Shown here piece after piece: positions 51,985 through 60,741 of a stretch of DNA of 64,000 nt (position 1 is the first letter of the stretch; every line of letters starts with the position of its first letter). The stretch is taken from NCBI GenBank assembly GCA_963810815.1, contig CAWEPB010000006.1, positions 93,732-157,731 on the forward strand. The letters are read 5' to 3'. The stretch comes from CAVQWT01 sp963810815 (GTDB lineage: Bacteria > Pseudomonadota > Gammaproteobacteria > Burkholderiales > Casimicrobiaceae). The translations under genes and the position numbers were made by a program. Below the pieces are notes generated by a model that saw only the letters and a list, made by a program, of their open reading frames with translations, was not told the DNA's origin and searched no databases.

Positions 51985-52428
51985 ATGAAGCGCACCGTTC
52001 TCACCCTCAGCGCGGTCGCGATCGCGATCGCAGCGTCGTTCGCGCTGGCGCAACCCGGTGGCTGGGGCTACGGCCAGGGTCCCGGATGCGGCAACGCGGC
52101 CGCCGACGGCAGCTGCCCGATGGGCCCGGGTCAAGGTCGTGGCCAGGGCATGGGGCCCGGCATGGGACCAGGGGCCGGATACGGCATGGGCATGGGCCCG
52201 GGAGCCGGCGGCCGGGGCGGCGCGGGCGCCGCGCTGCTCACGCCCGAGGAGCGCACCGCGTTCCGCGACACGATGCACGCGACGAAGACGGTCGAGGCCT
52301 GCCGGGCCGCGGTCGCCGAGCATCGGGCGCTGATCGAACAGCGCGCCAAGGAAAAGGGCGTGACCGCGCCGGCCGGTCCGCGGATGGACCCCTGCGAGCG
52401 GATGAAGGCCCGCGGCCTCCTGTCCTGA
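51985..52428 (+). CDS. Exported Gly/Met-rich small protein
   Basis: A 147-residue periplasmic protein of unknown function. Signal peptide LSAVAIAIAASFALAQ, then a Gly/Met/Pro-rich stretch (GQGMGPGMGPGAGYGMGMGP) that could bind soft metals such as Cu(I) through methionines. A helical C-terminal half follows (LLTPEERTAFRDTMHATKTV...ACRAAVAEHRALIEQRAK) that resembles Spy/CpxP-like folds in size and charge. ATG 51985. The FNR-like box upstream suggests expression under low oxygen. A hairpin terminator follows. Confidence 0.78.
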   Translation: MKRTVLTLSAVAIAIAASFALAQPGGWGYGQGPGCGNAAADGSCPMGPGQGRGQGMGPGMGPGAGYGMGMGPGAGGRGGAGAALLTPEERTAFRDTMHATKTVEACRAAVAEHRALIEQRAKEKGVTAPAGPRMDPCERMKARGLLS

Positions 52429-52463
52429 CCGCGTCGAACCGACCGCATCGCCGTGACTGACCC

Positions 52464-52505
52464 GTCGCACCGGCACCGCCACGCGGGCGCCGGTGCGACG
52501 CGTTT
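52464..52505. terminator. Bidirectional hairpin terminator
   Basis: An 11-bp perfect stem GTCGCACCGGC / GCCGGTGCGAC (52464-52474, 52489-52499) with a 14-base loop, then GCGTTTC, between the convergent Gly/Met-rich and putA genes. Confidence 0.65.
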
Positions 52506-55500
52506 CTAGTCGTCGTCGCCGGCTTGCGCCATCAGCGCGGCGTTGCCGCCGGCGGCCGTCGTGTTGATCGTCACGGTCCGTTCGACGCAGAGGCGCGCGA
52601 AGGCGTAGCGACCGGTGCCGTCCGGCGCGACGACCGGCACGATCGGGCCGTCGGCGGCGGCCAGGGCGGCGCGGACGCGGACGATCTCCGGCGCCGGCAG
52701 GTCGACCAGCGCGACGTCGATCACCGGCCCGCGCCAGACGCCGACGTTGAGATCGAGGCCGGTCGTGCAGCGATCGGCGCCGAGCGTCGTGGCGATGCGC
52801 GCCGCCAGCGTCGAATCGCGCAGCAGCAGCCGATTGCCCGCGGCGACGGCGGCGACCGCCTGCCTGAGCAGCACGAAATCGGATGCGGCGAGACAGGCGG
52901 CGATGCCACGCGGATGCAGCTCCAGCGCGTTCGATTCGCCGGTGGGTCCGGGCAGGTCGATGCGCGGCGCGCGATGCGCGAAGACGCGCGCCTCGGCCAG
53001 TCCGGTCGCGAGCTCGCGCCGCTCGTCCGCGGACAGCGACGGCGTGTCGGCGATCACGCCGTTGAGCGCGGTCAGCGCGCCGATGACGTCCTCGAGCGCC
53101 GCGAGCCCCGCGTCCGCCCTCGACGGCGGCTGCGCGCGGGCGGCGACGGCGGGCTCGTAGGAGGCCGCGGGCCAGTCGATGCGGGCGTGCCGCGCGAGGC
53201 GCGGCACGTACATCGGTCCGCCCGCCTTGGGCCCGGTGCCGGACATGCCGTGCCCGCCGAAGGGTTGCACGCCGACGACGGCGCCGATGATGTTGCGGTT
53301 GACGTAGACGTTGCCCGCGCGGATCCGCGCCAGGATCGCCTCGACCTGCTCGTCGATCCGCGTGTGGATGCCGTGCGTCAGCGCGTAGCCGGTCTCGTTG
53401 ATGGCGTCGATCAGCGCCGGCAGCGTCGCCGGCGTCCAGCGCACGATGTGCAGCACGGGGCCGAACACCTCGTGCTTCAGCTGCCCGATGCCGTCGATGT
53501 TGACCAGGTCGACGATCGCCGGCGCGACGAAGCAGCCCTTCGCGCAGCCGTGCGGGAGCGGTGCCTGGACGACGCGGTAGCCGAGTTCGCGCATGCGCTG
53601 GATGTGGTCGCCGATCGCCGCGCGCGCTTCGGCGTCGATGACCGGACCGATGTCGGTGGCGAGCCGGCGCGGGTCGCCGACGACGAGCTCCGCCAGCGCG
53701 CCTTCGAGCATCGCCAGCAGCGGCGCGGCGACGTCGTCCTGCACGCACAGCAGGCGCAGCGCCGAACAGCGCTGGCCGGCGCTGTCGAAGGCCGAGGCCA
53801 GCGCGTCGATCGTGACCTGTTCCAGCAGCGCCGTGCTGTCGACGATCATCGCGTTCTGGCCGCCGGTCTCGGCGATCAGGACCGGATCGTCGGTCCGCTC
53901 GGCGAGCGCGCGATTGAGCTGCCGGGCCACCGCGGTGGAGCCGGTGAACACGACGCCGGCGATGCGCGGGTCGGCAGCCAGCGTCGCGCCGACGGTCTCG
54001 CCGGGGCCGGGCAGCAGCTGCAGCGCTGCGCGCGGAACGCCGGCGCGATGGAACAGCCGGACCGCCTCGAACGCGATCAGCGGCGTCTGCTCGGCGGGCT
54101 TCGCCAGCACCGGGTTGCCGGCAGCGAGCGCGGCGGCGACTTCGCCGGCGAAGATCGCCAGCGGGAAATTCCACGGCGCGATCGCGACGACGGGGCCGAC
54201 CGGAGTCACCGCGGGATCGGCGAAGACGCGGCGCGCCTCGTCGGCGTAGTAGCGGCAGAAGTCGACGGCCTCGCGGATCTCGCCGACGGCGTTGGGCAGC
54301 GTCTTCCCGGCCTCGCGGATGGCGAGCGCGAGGAACTTCGGCATCTCGGCTTCGATGAGGTCGGCGGCCCGCTCGAGGATCGCCGCGCGCTCGGTCGCGG
54401 GAACGGCCGACCACGCGGCGCCGGCCTCGACGGCGATGCCGACCGCGCGGGTTGCGTCGTCCGCGCTGGCGTCGACCACGGTGCCGACGACGTGCCCGGC
54501 ATCGGCCGGATGGCGGATATTGCGCGCATCGGCGTCGGCGTAGGTTGCAGCATCGGGGCCCTGGTCCTCGGGGCCGCCGAGGAGGGGCGTTGCCCTGAAT
54601 TCAACCCGACCCCAGGGTTGCATGGCGGTGGCGAGGGCGGCGAGGGTGGCGTCGCCGGAGAGGTCGACGCCGGCGGAGTTGCGGCGACCGGGGAGGATGG
54701 CGGCGGGCAACGGCACCTGCGGGTGCGGCGTGCCGGCAGTGCGCTCGGCGAGCGCGACCGGGTCGGCGACGAGGTCGAAGATCGGCACGCCGAGGTCGAC
54801 GATGCGGTTGACGAACGAGGTATTGGCGCCGTTCTCGAGCAGCCGCCGCACCAGGTACGCGAGCAGCGTTTCGTGCGCGCCCACCGGCGCGTAGATGCGG
54901 CAGGCGGGTCCGCTGCCGCCGGGGCCGACGACCTGGTCGTAGACGGTCTCGCCCATGCCGTGCAGGCACTGGAACTCGAACGGCCGGTCGCCGGCAAGCA
55001 CGGTGACGGCGGCGATCGTGAACGCGTTGTGCGTCGCGAACTGCGGGTAGACGGCGTCGCCGGCGGCGAGCAGCGCCCTGGCGCAGGCCAGGTACGCGAC
55101 GTCGGTGTGGACCTTGCGCGTGAACACCGGGTAGTCGGCGAGGCCGTCGACCTGCGCGCGCTTGATCTCGGTGTCCCAGTACGCGCCCTTCACCAGCCGC
55201 ACCATCAGCTTGCGGTCGGTCGCCCGCGCCAGCGCGACGATCCAGTCGACCAGCGGCCGCGCGCGCTTCTGGTAGGTCTGGACGACGAAGCCCAGCCCGT
55301 CCCAGCCCGAGAGCGAGCGGTCGGCGGCGAGCGCGGCGAGCACGTCCAGCGACAGGTCGAGCCGGTCGGCCTCCTCGGTGTCGATGTTGAAGCCGATGTC
55401 GTAGTGCCGCGCGAGCTGCGCGAGATCGGTGACCCGCGGCAGCAGCTGCGCCAGCACGCGCTTGCGCTGTGCCCGGACGTAGCGCGGGTGCAGCGCGGAG

Positions 55501-56267
55501 AGCTTGAGCGAGATGCCCGGGCCGTCACGCACGCCGCGCCCCGCCGCGACCTTGCCGATCGAGTGGATCGCGGCCTCGTAGGCGTCGTGGTAGCGGCGCG
55601 CGTCGGCGCCGGTCAGCGCCGCCTCGCCCAGCATGTCGTACGAGTACCGGTAGCCGAGCGCTTCGCGCGGCCGCGCCCGCTCGAGGGCCTCGGCGATCGT
55701 GCGGCCGGTGACGAACTGCTCGCCGAGGAGCCGCATCGCGAGATCGGTGCCCTTGCGGATCAGCGGCTCGCCGCCCTTGCGCAGCAGCGACGCGACCGCG
55801 CCCTCGAGCGCGCCTTCGCGATGGGTGTCGACGAGCTTGCCGGACACCAGCAGGCCCCAGGCCGCCGCGTTGACGAACAGCGACGGCGAGGCGCCGACGT
55901 GCGAGCGCCAGTCGCCGCGTCCGATCTTCTCGCGGATCAGCCGGTCGCGCGTCGCCATGTCGGGTATGCGCAGCAGCGCCTCCGCCAGGCACATCAGCGC
56001 CACGCCCTCGTCGCTGTCGAGCGAGAACTCGTGCATCAGCGCATCGACGCCGCCGGCCTTGATCCGTGCCGCGCGCACGCCCTCGGCCAGCTTCGCCGCC
56101 CGGCCCTGCGCCTGCGTCAGCAGCGCCGGCTCGAGCCGCGCCTCGTCGATCAGCTCCCGGACGATGGGCGCTTCGGCAGCACGGTAGGCGGCGCCGATGC
56201 GCGCGCGCAACGCGGCGAGCTCGTCGTGGGACGGCGGCGACAGCGCGAAATCGAAGGTGGTGGGCAT
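52506..56267 (-). CDS. putA: Bifunctional proline dehydrogenase / delta-1-pyrroline-5-carboxylate dehydrogenase
   Basis: A 1253-residue PutA that converts proline to glutamate in two channelled steps. The PRODH barrel (about 170-470) has NIDTEEADRLDLSLDVL, MVRLVKGAYWDTEIKRAQ and FATHNAFTIAAVTV. The P5CDH domain (about 600-1050) shows VAIAPWNFPLAIFAGEVAAA, VVFTGSTAVARQLNRAL, the Glu in AETGGQNAMIVD and the nucleophile in SAGQRCSALRLL. A C-terminal aldehyde-dehydrogenase-like domain of about 150 residues follows. There is no N-terminal ribbon-helix-helix, so it should not act as its own repressor. ATG 56267. Confidence 0.96.
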   Translation of the reverse strand: MPTTFDFALSPPSHDELAALRARIGAAYRAAEAPIVRELIDEARLEPALLTQAQGRAAKLAEGVRAARIKAGGVDALMHEFSLDSDEGVALMCLAEALLRIPDMATRDRLIREKIGRGDWRSHVGASPSLFVNAAAWGLLVSGKLVDTHREGALEGAVASLLRKGGEPLIRKGTDLAMRLLGEQFVTGRTIAEALERARPREALGYRYSYDMLGEAALTGADARRYHDAYEAAIHSIGKVAAGRGVRDGPGISLKLSALHPRYVRAQRKRVLAQLLPRVTDLAQLARHYDIGFNIDTEEADRLDLSLDVLAALAADRSLSGWDGLGFVVQTYQKRARPLVDWIVALARATDRKLMVRLVKGAYWDTEIKRAQVDGLADYPVFTRKVHTDVAYLACARALLAAGDAVYPQFATHNAFTIAAVTVLAGDRPFEFQCLHGMGETVYDQVVGPGGSGPACRIYAPVGAHETLLAYLVRRLLENGANTSFVNRIVDLGVPIFDLVADPVALAERTAGTPHPQVPLPAAILPGRRNSAGVDLSGDATLAALATAMQPWGRVEFRATPLLGGPEDQGPDAATYADADARNIRHPADAGHVVGTVVDASADDATRAVGIAVEAGAAWSAVPATERAAILERAADLIEAEMPKFLALAIREAGKTLPNAVGEIREAVDFCRYYADEARRVFADPAVTPVGPVVAIAPWNFPLAIFAGEVAAALAAGNPVLAKPAEQTPLIAFEAVRLFHRAGVPRAALQLLPGPGETVGATLAADPRIAGVVFTGSTAVARQLNRALAERTDDPVLIAETGGQNAMIVDSTALLEQVTIDALASAFDSAGQRCSALRLLCVQDDVAAPLLAMLEGALAELVVGDPRRLATDIGPVIDAEARAAIGDHIQRMRELGYRVVQAPLPHGCAKGCFVAPAIVDLVNIDGIGQLKHEVFGPVLHIVRWTPATLPALIDAINETGYALTHGIHTRIDEQVEAILARIRAGNVYVNRNIIGAVVGVQPFGGHGMSGTGPKAGGPMYVPRLARHARIDWPAASYEPAVAARAQPPSRADAGLAALEDVIGALTALNGVIADTPSLSADERRELATGLAEARVFAHRAPRIDLPGPTGESNALELHPRGIAACLAASDFVLLRQAVAAVAAGNRLLLRDSTLAARIATTLGADRCTTGLDLNVGVWRGPVIDVALVDLPAPEIVRVRAALAAADGPIVPVVAPDGTGRYAFARLCVERTVTINTTAAGGNAALMAQAGDDD

Positions 56268-56522
56268 GGGCGGGGAATCCGGCGAGGGCGTTGGGGCGAA
56301 AAGGGTGCGGAGCGGGACGGCGACGGAACGGAACGGGACCGGAGGTGGGCGGGACGGTACGGCGACGGACGGGAAGGGAGGGCGGAACGCCGGGCGCGGG
56401 CGAATGTCGCCGATTCTAGCGCCGCGCAGGACCCCGCGCCTGCGCGCAGGCGCCCGGCCCCGGCCGGTCCCCGCCGCGTCGCGCCCGGGACGGCATCGCC
56501 CGCCCGCAGATCGCGGCGCGGG

Positions 56523-58061
56523 TCACCGGGCGACGCCGAGCAGCGGGCCGATGATCCCCCAGGTCAGCGCGGTGATCAGCAGGATGCCGGTGACGTTGAG
56601 CCAGAAGCCCGCCTTGATCATCTGCGGCATCCGCACCAGCCCGGTGCCGAAGACGATGGCGTTCGGCGGCGTGCCGACCGGCATCATGAACGCGCAGCTC
56701 GCCGCGATCGTCGCCGGCAGCAGCAGCAGCGCCGGCGGCACACCGAGCACCGGCGCCAGCGCGGCCAGGATCGGCAGCATCGTCGCCACCTGCGCGGTGT
56801 TCGACGTGAGCTCGGACATGAACACCATGAGCGCGATCACGGTGAACACGACGGCCATCACCGGCCAGCCGGAAAAGCCGGCCGCGAGGCTGCCGATGAA
56901 CTGCGCCACGCCGTTCGCCTCGGTCGCCGCGGCGAGCGCCAGGCCGCCGCCGAACAGGATCAGCACGCCCCAGGGCAGCTTGACCGCGGTGCTCCAGTCG
57001 CTGACGAAGATCCCCTTTTCACGGTCCACGGGGAAGATGAACAGCGCGATCGCCGCGGCGACGGCGATCACCGGGTCGGAGAGGTTGCGCAGCGGCGCGA
57101 TCCCGCCGACTTCGATGTCGGCGAGCAGCGGCCGGAAGACCCAGAAGAACACGGTCACCGCGAACACGGCCATCGTCGCCCGCTCGCCCCGATTCAGCGG
57201 CCCGAGCTTGGCGATCTCGTCGTTGACCCACGCCCGCCCGCCCTCGATCTCGCGGATTCGCGTCGGGAACAGCAGGCGCGTGTTGAGCAGCCAGGCCAGC
57301 GGCAGGAACAGCAGCATCGTCGGCACGCCGACCAGCATCCACCGCGTGAACGAGATCTCGACACCGTAGGTCTGCTCGAAGAAGCGGACGAAGATGCCGT
57401 TCGGCGGCGAGCCGATGATCGTGCCCAGTCCGCCGATCGACGCAGCGTAGGCGACGCCCAGCAGCAGCGACAACGCGAGATTGCGGTTGTCGTCGTCCTC
57501 CTGCGGGATGCCGCCGTGCTCGGCGAGCGTCTTTCCGGTCCGCCGCGACAGCGACAGGTCCACCACCGACAGCGCGATCGGCACCATCATCGCCGCCGTC
57601 GCGGTGTTCGACACCCACATGCTGATGAATGCCGTCGCCCCCATGATCCCGGCGACGATGGCGGACGGCCGCGTGCCGACCAGCCTGAGCGTCTGGAAGG
57701 CGATCCGCCGGTCGAGGCCCCAGCGCTGGATCGCCAGCGCCAGCACGAAACCGCCGAGGAACAGGTAGATGACGTCGGCGCCGTAGTTCGCCGTCGTCTT
57801 CGCCAGCGACATCACGCCGAGCAGCGGGAAGGTGACGATCGGCAGCAGCGACGTGACCTCGATCTCGACCGCCTCGGTCATCCACCAGGTCGCCATCCAC
57901 GCCATCATCGCCAGCGTGGCCCGCGCCGGATGCGCGAGCGGCACGATCTTGCCGGCCGCATCGCGGTACTCCGCGGGCAGCGCGACGTACAGCAGCAGCG
58001 CGAGCGCGGGGCCGGCGAAGAACCCGATCCTCTGCACCCGCTGCTGGAGATTCATCTTCAT
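56523..58061 (-). CDS. SLC13/DASS-type sodium:dicarboxylate carrier
   Basis: A 512-residue protein with about 11-13 helices of the divalent anion/Na+ symporter family. Signature: FISMWVSNTATAAMMVPIAL (SNT motif), SIGGLGTIIGSPPNGIFV, the second-half SELTSNTAQVATMLPILAAL, and MPVGTPPNAIVFGTGLV. Members take up succinate, malate, citrate or sulfate. ATG 58061 preferred (MKMNLQQRV). The 255 bases upstream of the putA start contain a purine-rich G/A repeat. It is in the same-strand run as the Dcu-like carrier at 58169 and likely shares C4-dicarboxylate substrates with it. Confidence 0.88.
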   Translation of the reverse strand: MKMNLQQRVQRIGFFAGPALALLLYVALPAEYRDAAGKIVPLAHPARATLAMMAWMATWWMTEAVEIEVTSLLPIVTFPLLGVMSLAKTTANYGADVIYLFLGGFVLALAIQRWGLDRRIAFQTLRLVGTRPSAIVAGIMGATAFISMWVSNTATAAMMVPIALSVVDLSLSRRTGKTLAEHGGIPQEDDDNRNLALSLLLGVAYAASIGGLGTIIGSPPNGIFVRFFEQTYGVEISFTRWMLVGVPTMLLFLPLAWLLNTRLLFPTRIREIEGGRAWVNDEIAKLGPLNRGERATMAVFAVTVFFWVFRPLLADIEVGGIAPLRNLSDPVIAVAAAIALFIFPVDREKGIFVSDWSTAVKLPWGVLILFGGGLALAAATEANGVAQFIGSLAAGFSGWPVMAVVFTVIALMVFMSELTSNTAQVATMLPILAALAPVLGVPPALLLLPATIAASCAFMMPVGTPPNAIVFGTGLVRMPQMIKAGFWLNVTGILLITALTWGIIGPLLGVAR

Positions 58062-58168
58062 TGCGCCCACACCGCGGTGGACGGCCCGGGCCGTCCGCCG
58101 ACACCATCAGCCTACCTACAACGCCGGACGCCCGCTGCGACGCTTGCGTGCGCCGCAGCCGATACGCG

Positions 58169-59509
58169 TCACACCAGGCCGCGAGCGGCCGCGATCAAGT
58201 AGCCGACCACGCACGAGGTGAACACGCCGATGAGGCCGGGCAGGATGAAGCTGTGGTTGATCACGTACTTGCCGATGCGGGTCGTGCCCGAACGGTCGAA
58301 CTGGATCGTCGCGAGGTCGGAGGGATACGTCGGCAGGATGTAGTAGCCGTAGCAGGCAGCCGCGAAGGCGACCACGTAGCCCGGCGGCACGCCGATCGAC
58401 AGCGCCACGGGGACCATGGCAGCGATGGCCGCCGCCTGCGAGTTCACGAGCTTGGACACGACCAGCAGCGCCAGCGCGTACGTCCAGGGCTGCGTCTGCA
58501 CCACGCCCGCCAGCGTGGACTTGATTCCCGGCAGGTTTGCCTCGAACACCGTATCGGCCATCCACGCGACGCCGAACACCGCGACCACGGCGATCATGCC
58601 GGCGCGGAACACCTCGTTCTTGGCGATCGCCATCGGATTGGTCTGGGTGAAGATGATGATGAGGGCGCCGGCCATCAGCATGAACATCTGGATCGTCAGC
58701 ACCATGGACAGCGGCTTGCCGGCCACCAGCGGCCGGATCGGTTCGAAGGCACCGAGCACCGCGACCACCGCGATCGCGCCGACGAAGATCCACATCGCGG
58801 TCCACTGGTGCGCCGACAGCTTCTTGTCGAGCAGCGTGGCGGATTCTCCGTACACGAACTTGCGGCTTTCCGGGTCGGCGATGAGCGCCTGAAACACCTC
58901 GTCCTTGTCGAGATCCTTGCCGCGGAACCAGCTGAAGATGCCGATCATCAGCACGCCAGCCAGCGTCGACGGAATGGTCACCGACAGCAGCGTGACGAAA
59001 TCGATGATCGGGCTGCCCGCGGGCGCCTTGGCGAGGAACGCCACGAGCGACACGACGGCAACGGACACCGGACTCGCGATGATGCCCATCTGGCTCGCGA
59101 TCGAGGATGCCGCCATCGGCCGCTCGGGCCGGATGTCGTTCTTGATCGCGACGTCGTAGATGATCGGCAGCATCGTGTACACGACGTGCCCCGTGCCACA
59201 GAGCATCGTCAACGTGCAGGTCGTGAACGGCGCGAGGATGGAAACGTATTTCGGGTTGCGTCGCAGGATCTTCTCCGCCAACTGCAGCAGCACGTCGAGG
59301 CCGCCCGAAGCCTGCAGCGTTGCAGAGGCCGCCACCACGGCAACGATGGTCAGCATCACGTCGACCGGCGGCTTGCCGGGGGGCAGCCGGAAGGCGAACA
59401 CCAGGATGACGATGCCGATGCCGCCGAGCAGACCGAGCGCTACCCCGCCCTTGCGGGCGCCGTAAAACAGGCACGCGAGGATCAGTACGATCTGAAGGAA
59501 GAATTCCAT
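58169..59509 (-). CDS. Anaerobic C4-dicarboxylate transporter (DcuA/B type)
   Basis: A 446-residue membrane carrier. The family ending FDRSGTTRIGKYVINHSFIL, and MLCGTGHVVYTMLPIIYDVA, FTQTNPMAIAKNEVFRAGM are all characteristic of DcuA/DcuB, which exchange fumarate, succinate, malate and aspartate and are used in anaerobic fumarate respiration. ATG 59509. An FNR-like box lies 168 bases upstream. A second family member is cut by the right end of the window (63496). Confidence 0.9.
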   Translation of the reverse strand: MEFFLQIVLILACLFYGARKGGVALGLLGGIGIVILVFAFRLPPGKPPVDVMLTIVAVVAASATLQASGGLDVLLQLAEKILRRNPKYVSILAPFTTCTLTMLCGTGHVVYTMLPIIYDVAIKNDIRPERPMAASSIASQMGIIASPVSVAVVSLVAFLAKAPAGSPIIDFVTLLSVTIPSTLAGVLMIGIFSWFRGKDLDKDEVFQALIADPESRKFVYGESATLLDKKLSAHQWTAMWIFVGAIAVVAVLGAFEPIRPLVAGKPLSMVLTIQMFMLMAGALIIIFTQTNPMAIAKNEVFRAGMIAVVAVFGVAWMADTVFEANLPGIKSTLAGVVQTQPWTYALALLVVSKLVNSQAAAIAAMVPVALSIGVPPGYVVAFAAACYGYYILPTYPSDLATIQFDRSGTTRIGKYVINHSFILPGLIGVFTSCVVGYLIAAARGLV

Positions 59510-59676
59510 GACGGTGGCTCTCTGGTCGGTTGAAGGTCTCTTTGCCCGCCCATTGATCGCGGTTCCGCACTGCAGCAACCAGCCGGGATTCGCCCGGCGC
59601 CGACTCCGCAATCGCAGAAACCGCGCATGTCCGCGGGATTCAAGGGGAAATCATCCGCTTTCGGGGACGGCGTCCG

Positions 59677-59690
59677 TTGAGCGCGATCAA
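59677..59690 (-). promoter_or_regulatory. FNR-like box in the dcu/SDR divergent region
   Basis: TTGAGCGCGATCAA, nine of ten matches to TTGAT-N4-ATCAA and symmetric. It lies in the 405-base gap between the Dcu-like gene and the divergent SDR gene; apart from this box and the SDR promoter I see no other feature there. FNR control of dcu genes is established in enterobacteria. The distance from the Dcu start (168 bases) is longer than usual. Confidence 0.45.
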
Positions 59691-59851
59691 GGCGACGGCG
59701 AAAAGCGACCCTTTGACGCAGGGCGGGCTGCCCGAAAACGGTGCCGCAGCAGGCACTTGCGTGTGGCGGACGATCGAACGCACGGCGCACCGGCGCCAGG
59801 GTGTCGGCGGCTCGCGCCGAGGCGCCCACAGGACACCGGGTCCCGGCGTCC

Positions 59852-59880
59852 GTGACGTCGGAACGCGGTAACGCTAGAAT
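59852..59880 (+). promoter_or_regulatory. Sigma-70-like promoter of SDR gene
   Basis: GTGACG (59852-59857), a 17-base spacer and TAGAAT (59875-59880), 34 bases before the SDR start codon. Confidence 0.6.
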
Positions 59881-59914
59881 GTTGCAGTGCACCCAAACCT
59901 CGCGAGGAGCTTTC

Positions 59915-60731
59915 ATGGAATTTGCAGATAAGGTTGCCGTGATCACCGGCGCCGCCAGCGGCATCGGCCGCGCAGTCGCGCTCGCCATGGCGAACCGCGG
60001 CGTCCGCGCCGTGGCGCTCGTCGACATGGGCGAGGCGATCGACAGCGTCGCCGCCGACGTCAACACCGCGGCGGGGCGCGAGGTCGCGTTCCCGTACCGC
60101 GGCAACACCACCGACGAGGCGTTTCGCGCGTCGGTGTTCGAATCCATCAGCAGCCGGTTCGGCCTGGTCACGATGTGCGTGCCGGCTGCCGGCATCACGC
60201 GCGACGAACTCGCCGTCCGCATCGACAAGATCACCGGCAAGGCGCGCATCTACGCGGTGGACAAGTTCAAGCTCGTCGTCGACGTGAACCTGATCGCCCC
60301 GGTGTACTGGGCGACTGGAGATGATCGGACGCATCGCCGAGGATCGCGCCGCGCGCGGTCTCAAGCGCTGGGTGCCCACCGAGGGCATGCAGGGCGCGAT
60401 CGTGTTCATCGGGTCGGTTTCCTCGCAGGGCAACCGGGGCCAGATCTCGTACGCCAGCACCAAGGCGGGCCTCGAGGGCGCCGCGGCCACCATCATGCAG
60501 GAGGCCATCTTCCACGGCGTGCGCTGCGGCCTGATCCACCCGGGCTACACCGACACGCCGATGGTGCGCGCGCTGGGCGAGGACTTCATCGCCAAGAACA
60601 TCCTGCCGTACACGCAACTCGGCCGCCTGATCCGGCCCGAGGAGATCGCCGACGCGATCTGCTTCATGCTCGCCAACTCGGCGGTCAGCGGCGAGCTGTG
60701 GGCCGACGCCGGGTGGCACGCGCCGGCGTAG
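59915..60731 (+). CDS. Short-chain dehydrogenase/reductase, frameshifted
   Basis: About 271 residues of a classical SDR (3-oxoacyl/steroid type). The cofactor motif is VAVITGAASGIGRAVALAM, then VVDVNLIAPVYWA. The active-site Tyr/Lys are in QISYASTKAGLEGAAATIM, and the family tail is FMLANSAVSGELWADAGWHA. GAGGAG is six bases before ATG 59915. The frame changes at 60314: one extra A between GCG and CTG breaks YWALEMIGRIAED. The tight fit of both halves suggests a sequencing error or a very recent mutation. Substrate unknown. Confidence 0.87.
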
Positions 60732-60741
60732 CACCTGCGGC

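Noticed and set aside
56285..56400. G/A-rich repetitive stretch upstream of putA as a regulatory element
   Set aside because: Simple-sequence purine-rich DNA with irregular units; no palindrome or promoter hexamers stood out.
52524..58202. Very long plus-strand ORF (1892 codons) opposite putA and the SLC13 carrier
   Set aside because: Composition rich in Arg/Asp/Gly repeats with no family motif. It spans two unrelated minus-strand genes, a shadow expected in 70% GC DNA. Other long antisense ORFs (68-3145, 8085-11327, 26289-28826, 45024-47351) are rejected for the same reason.
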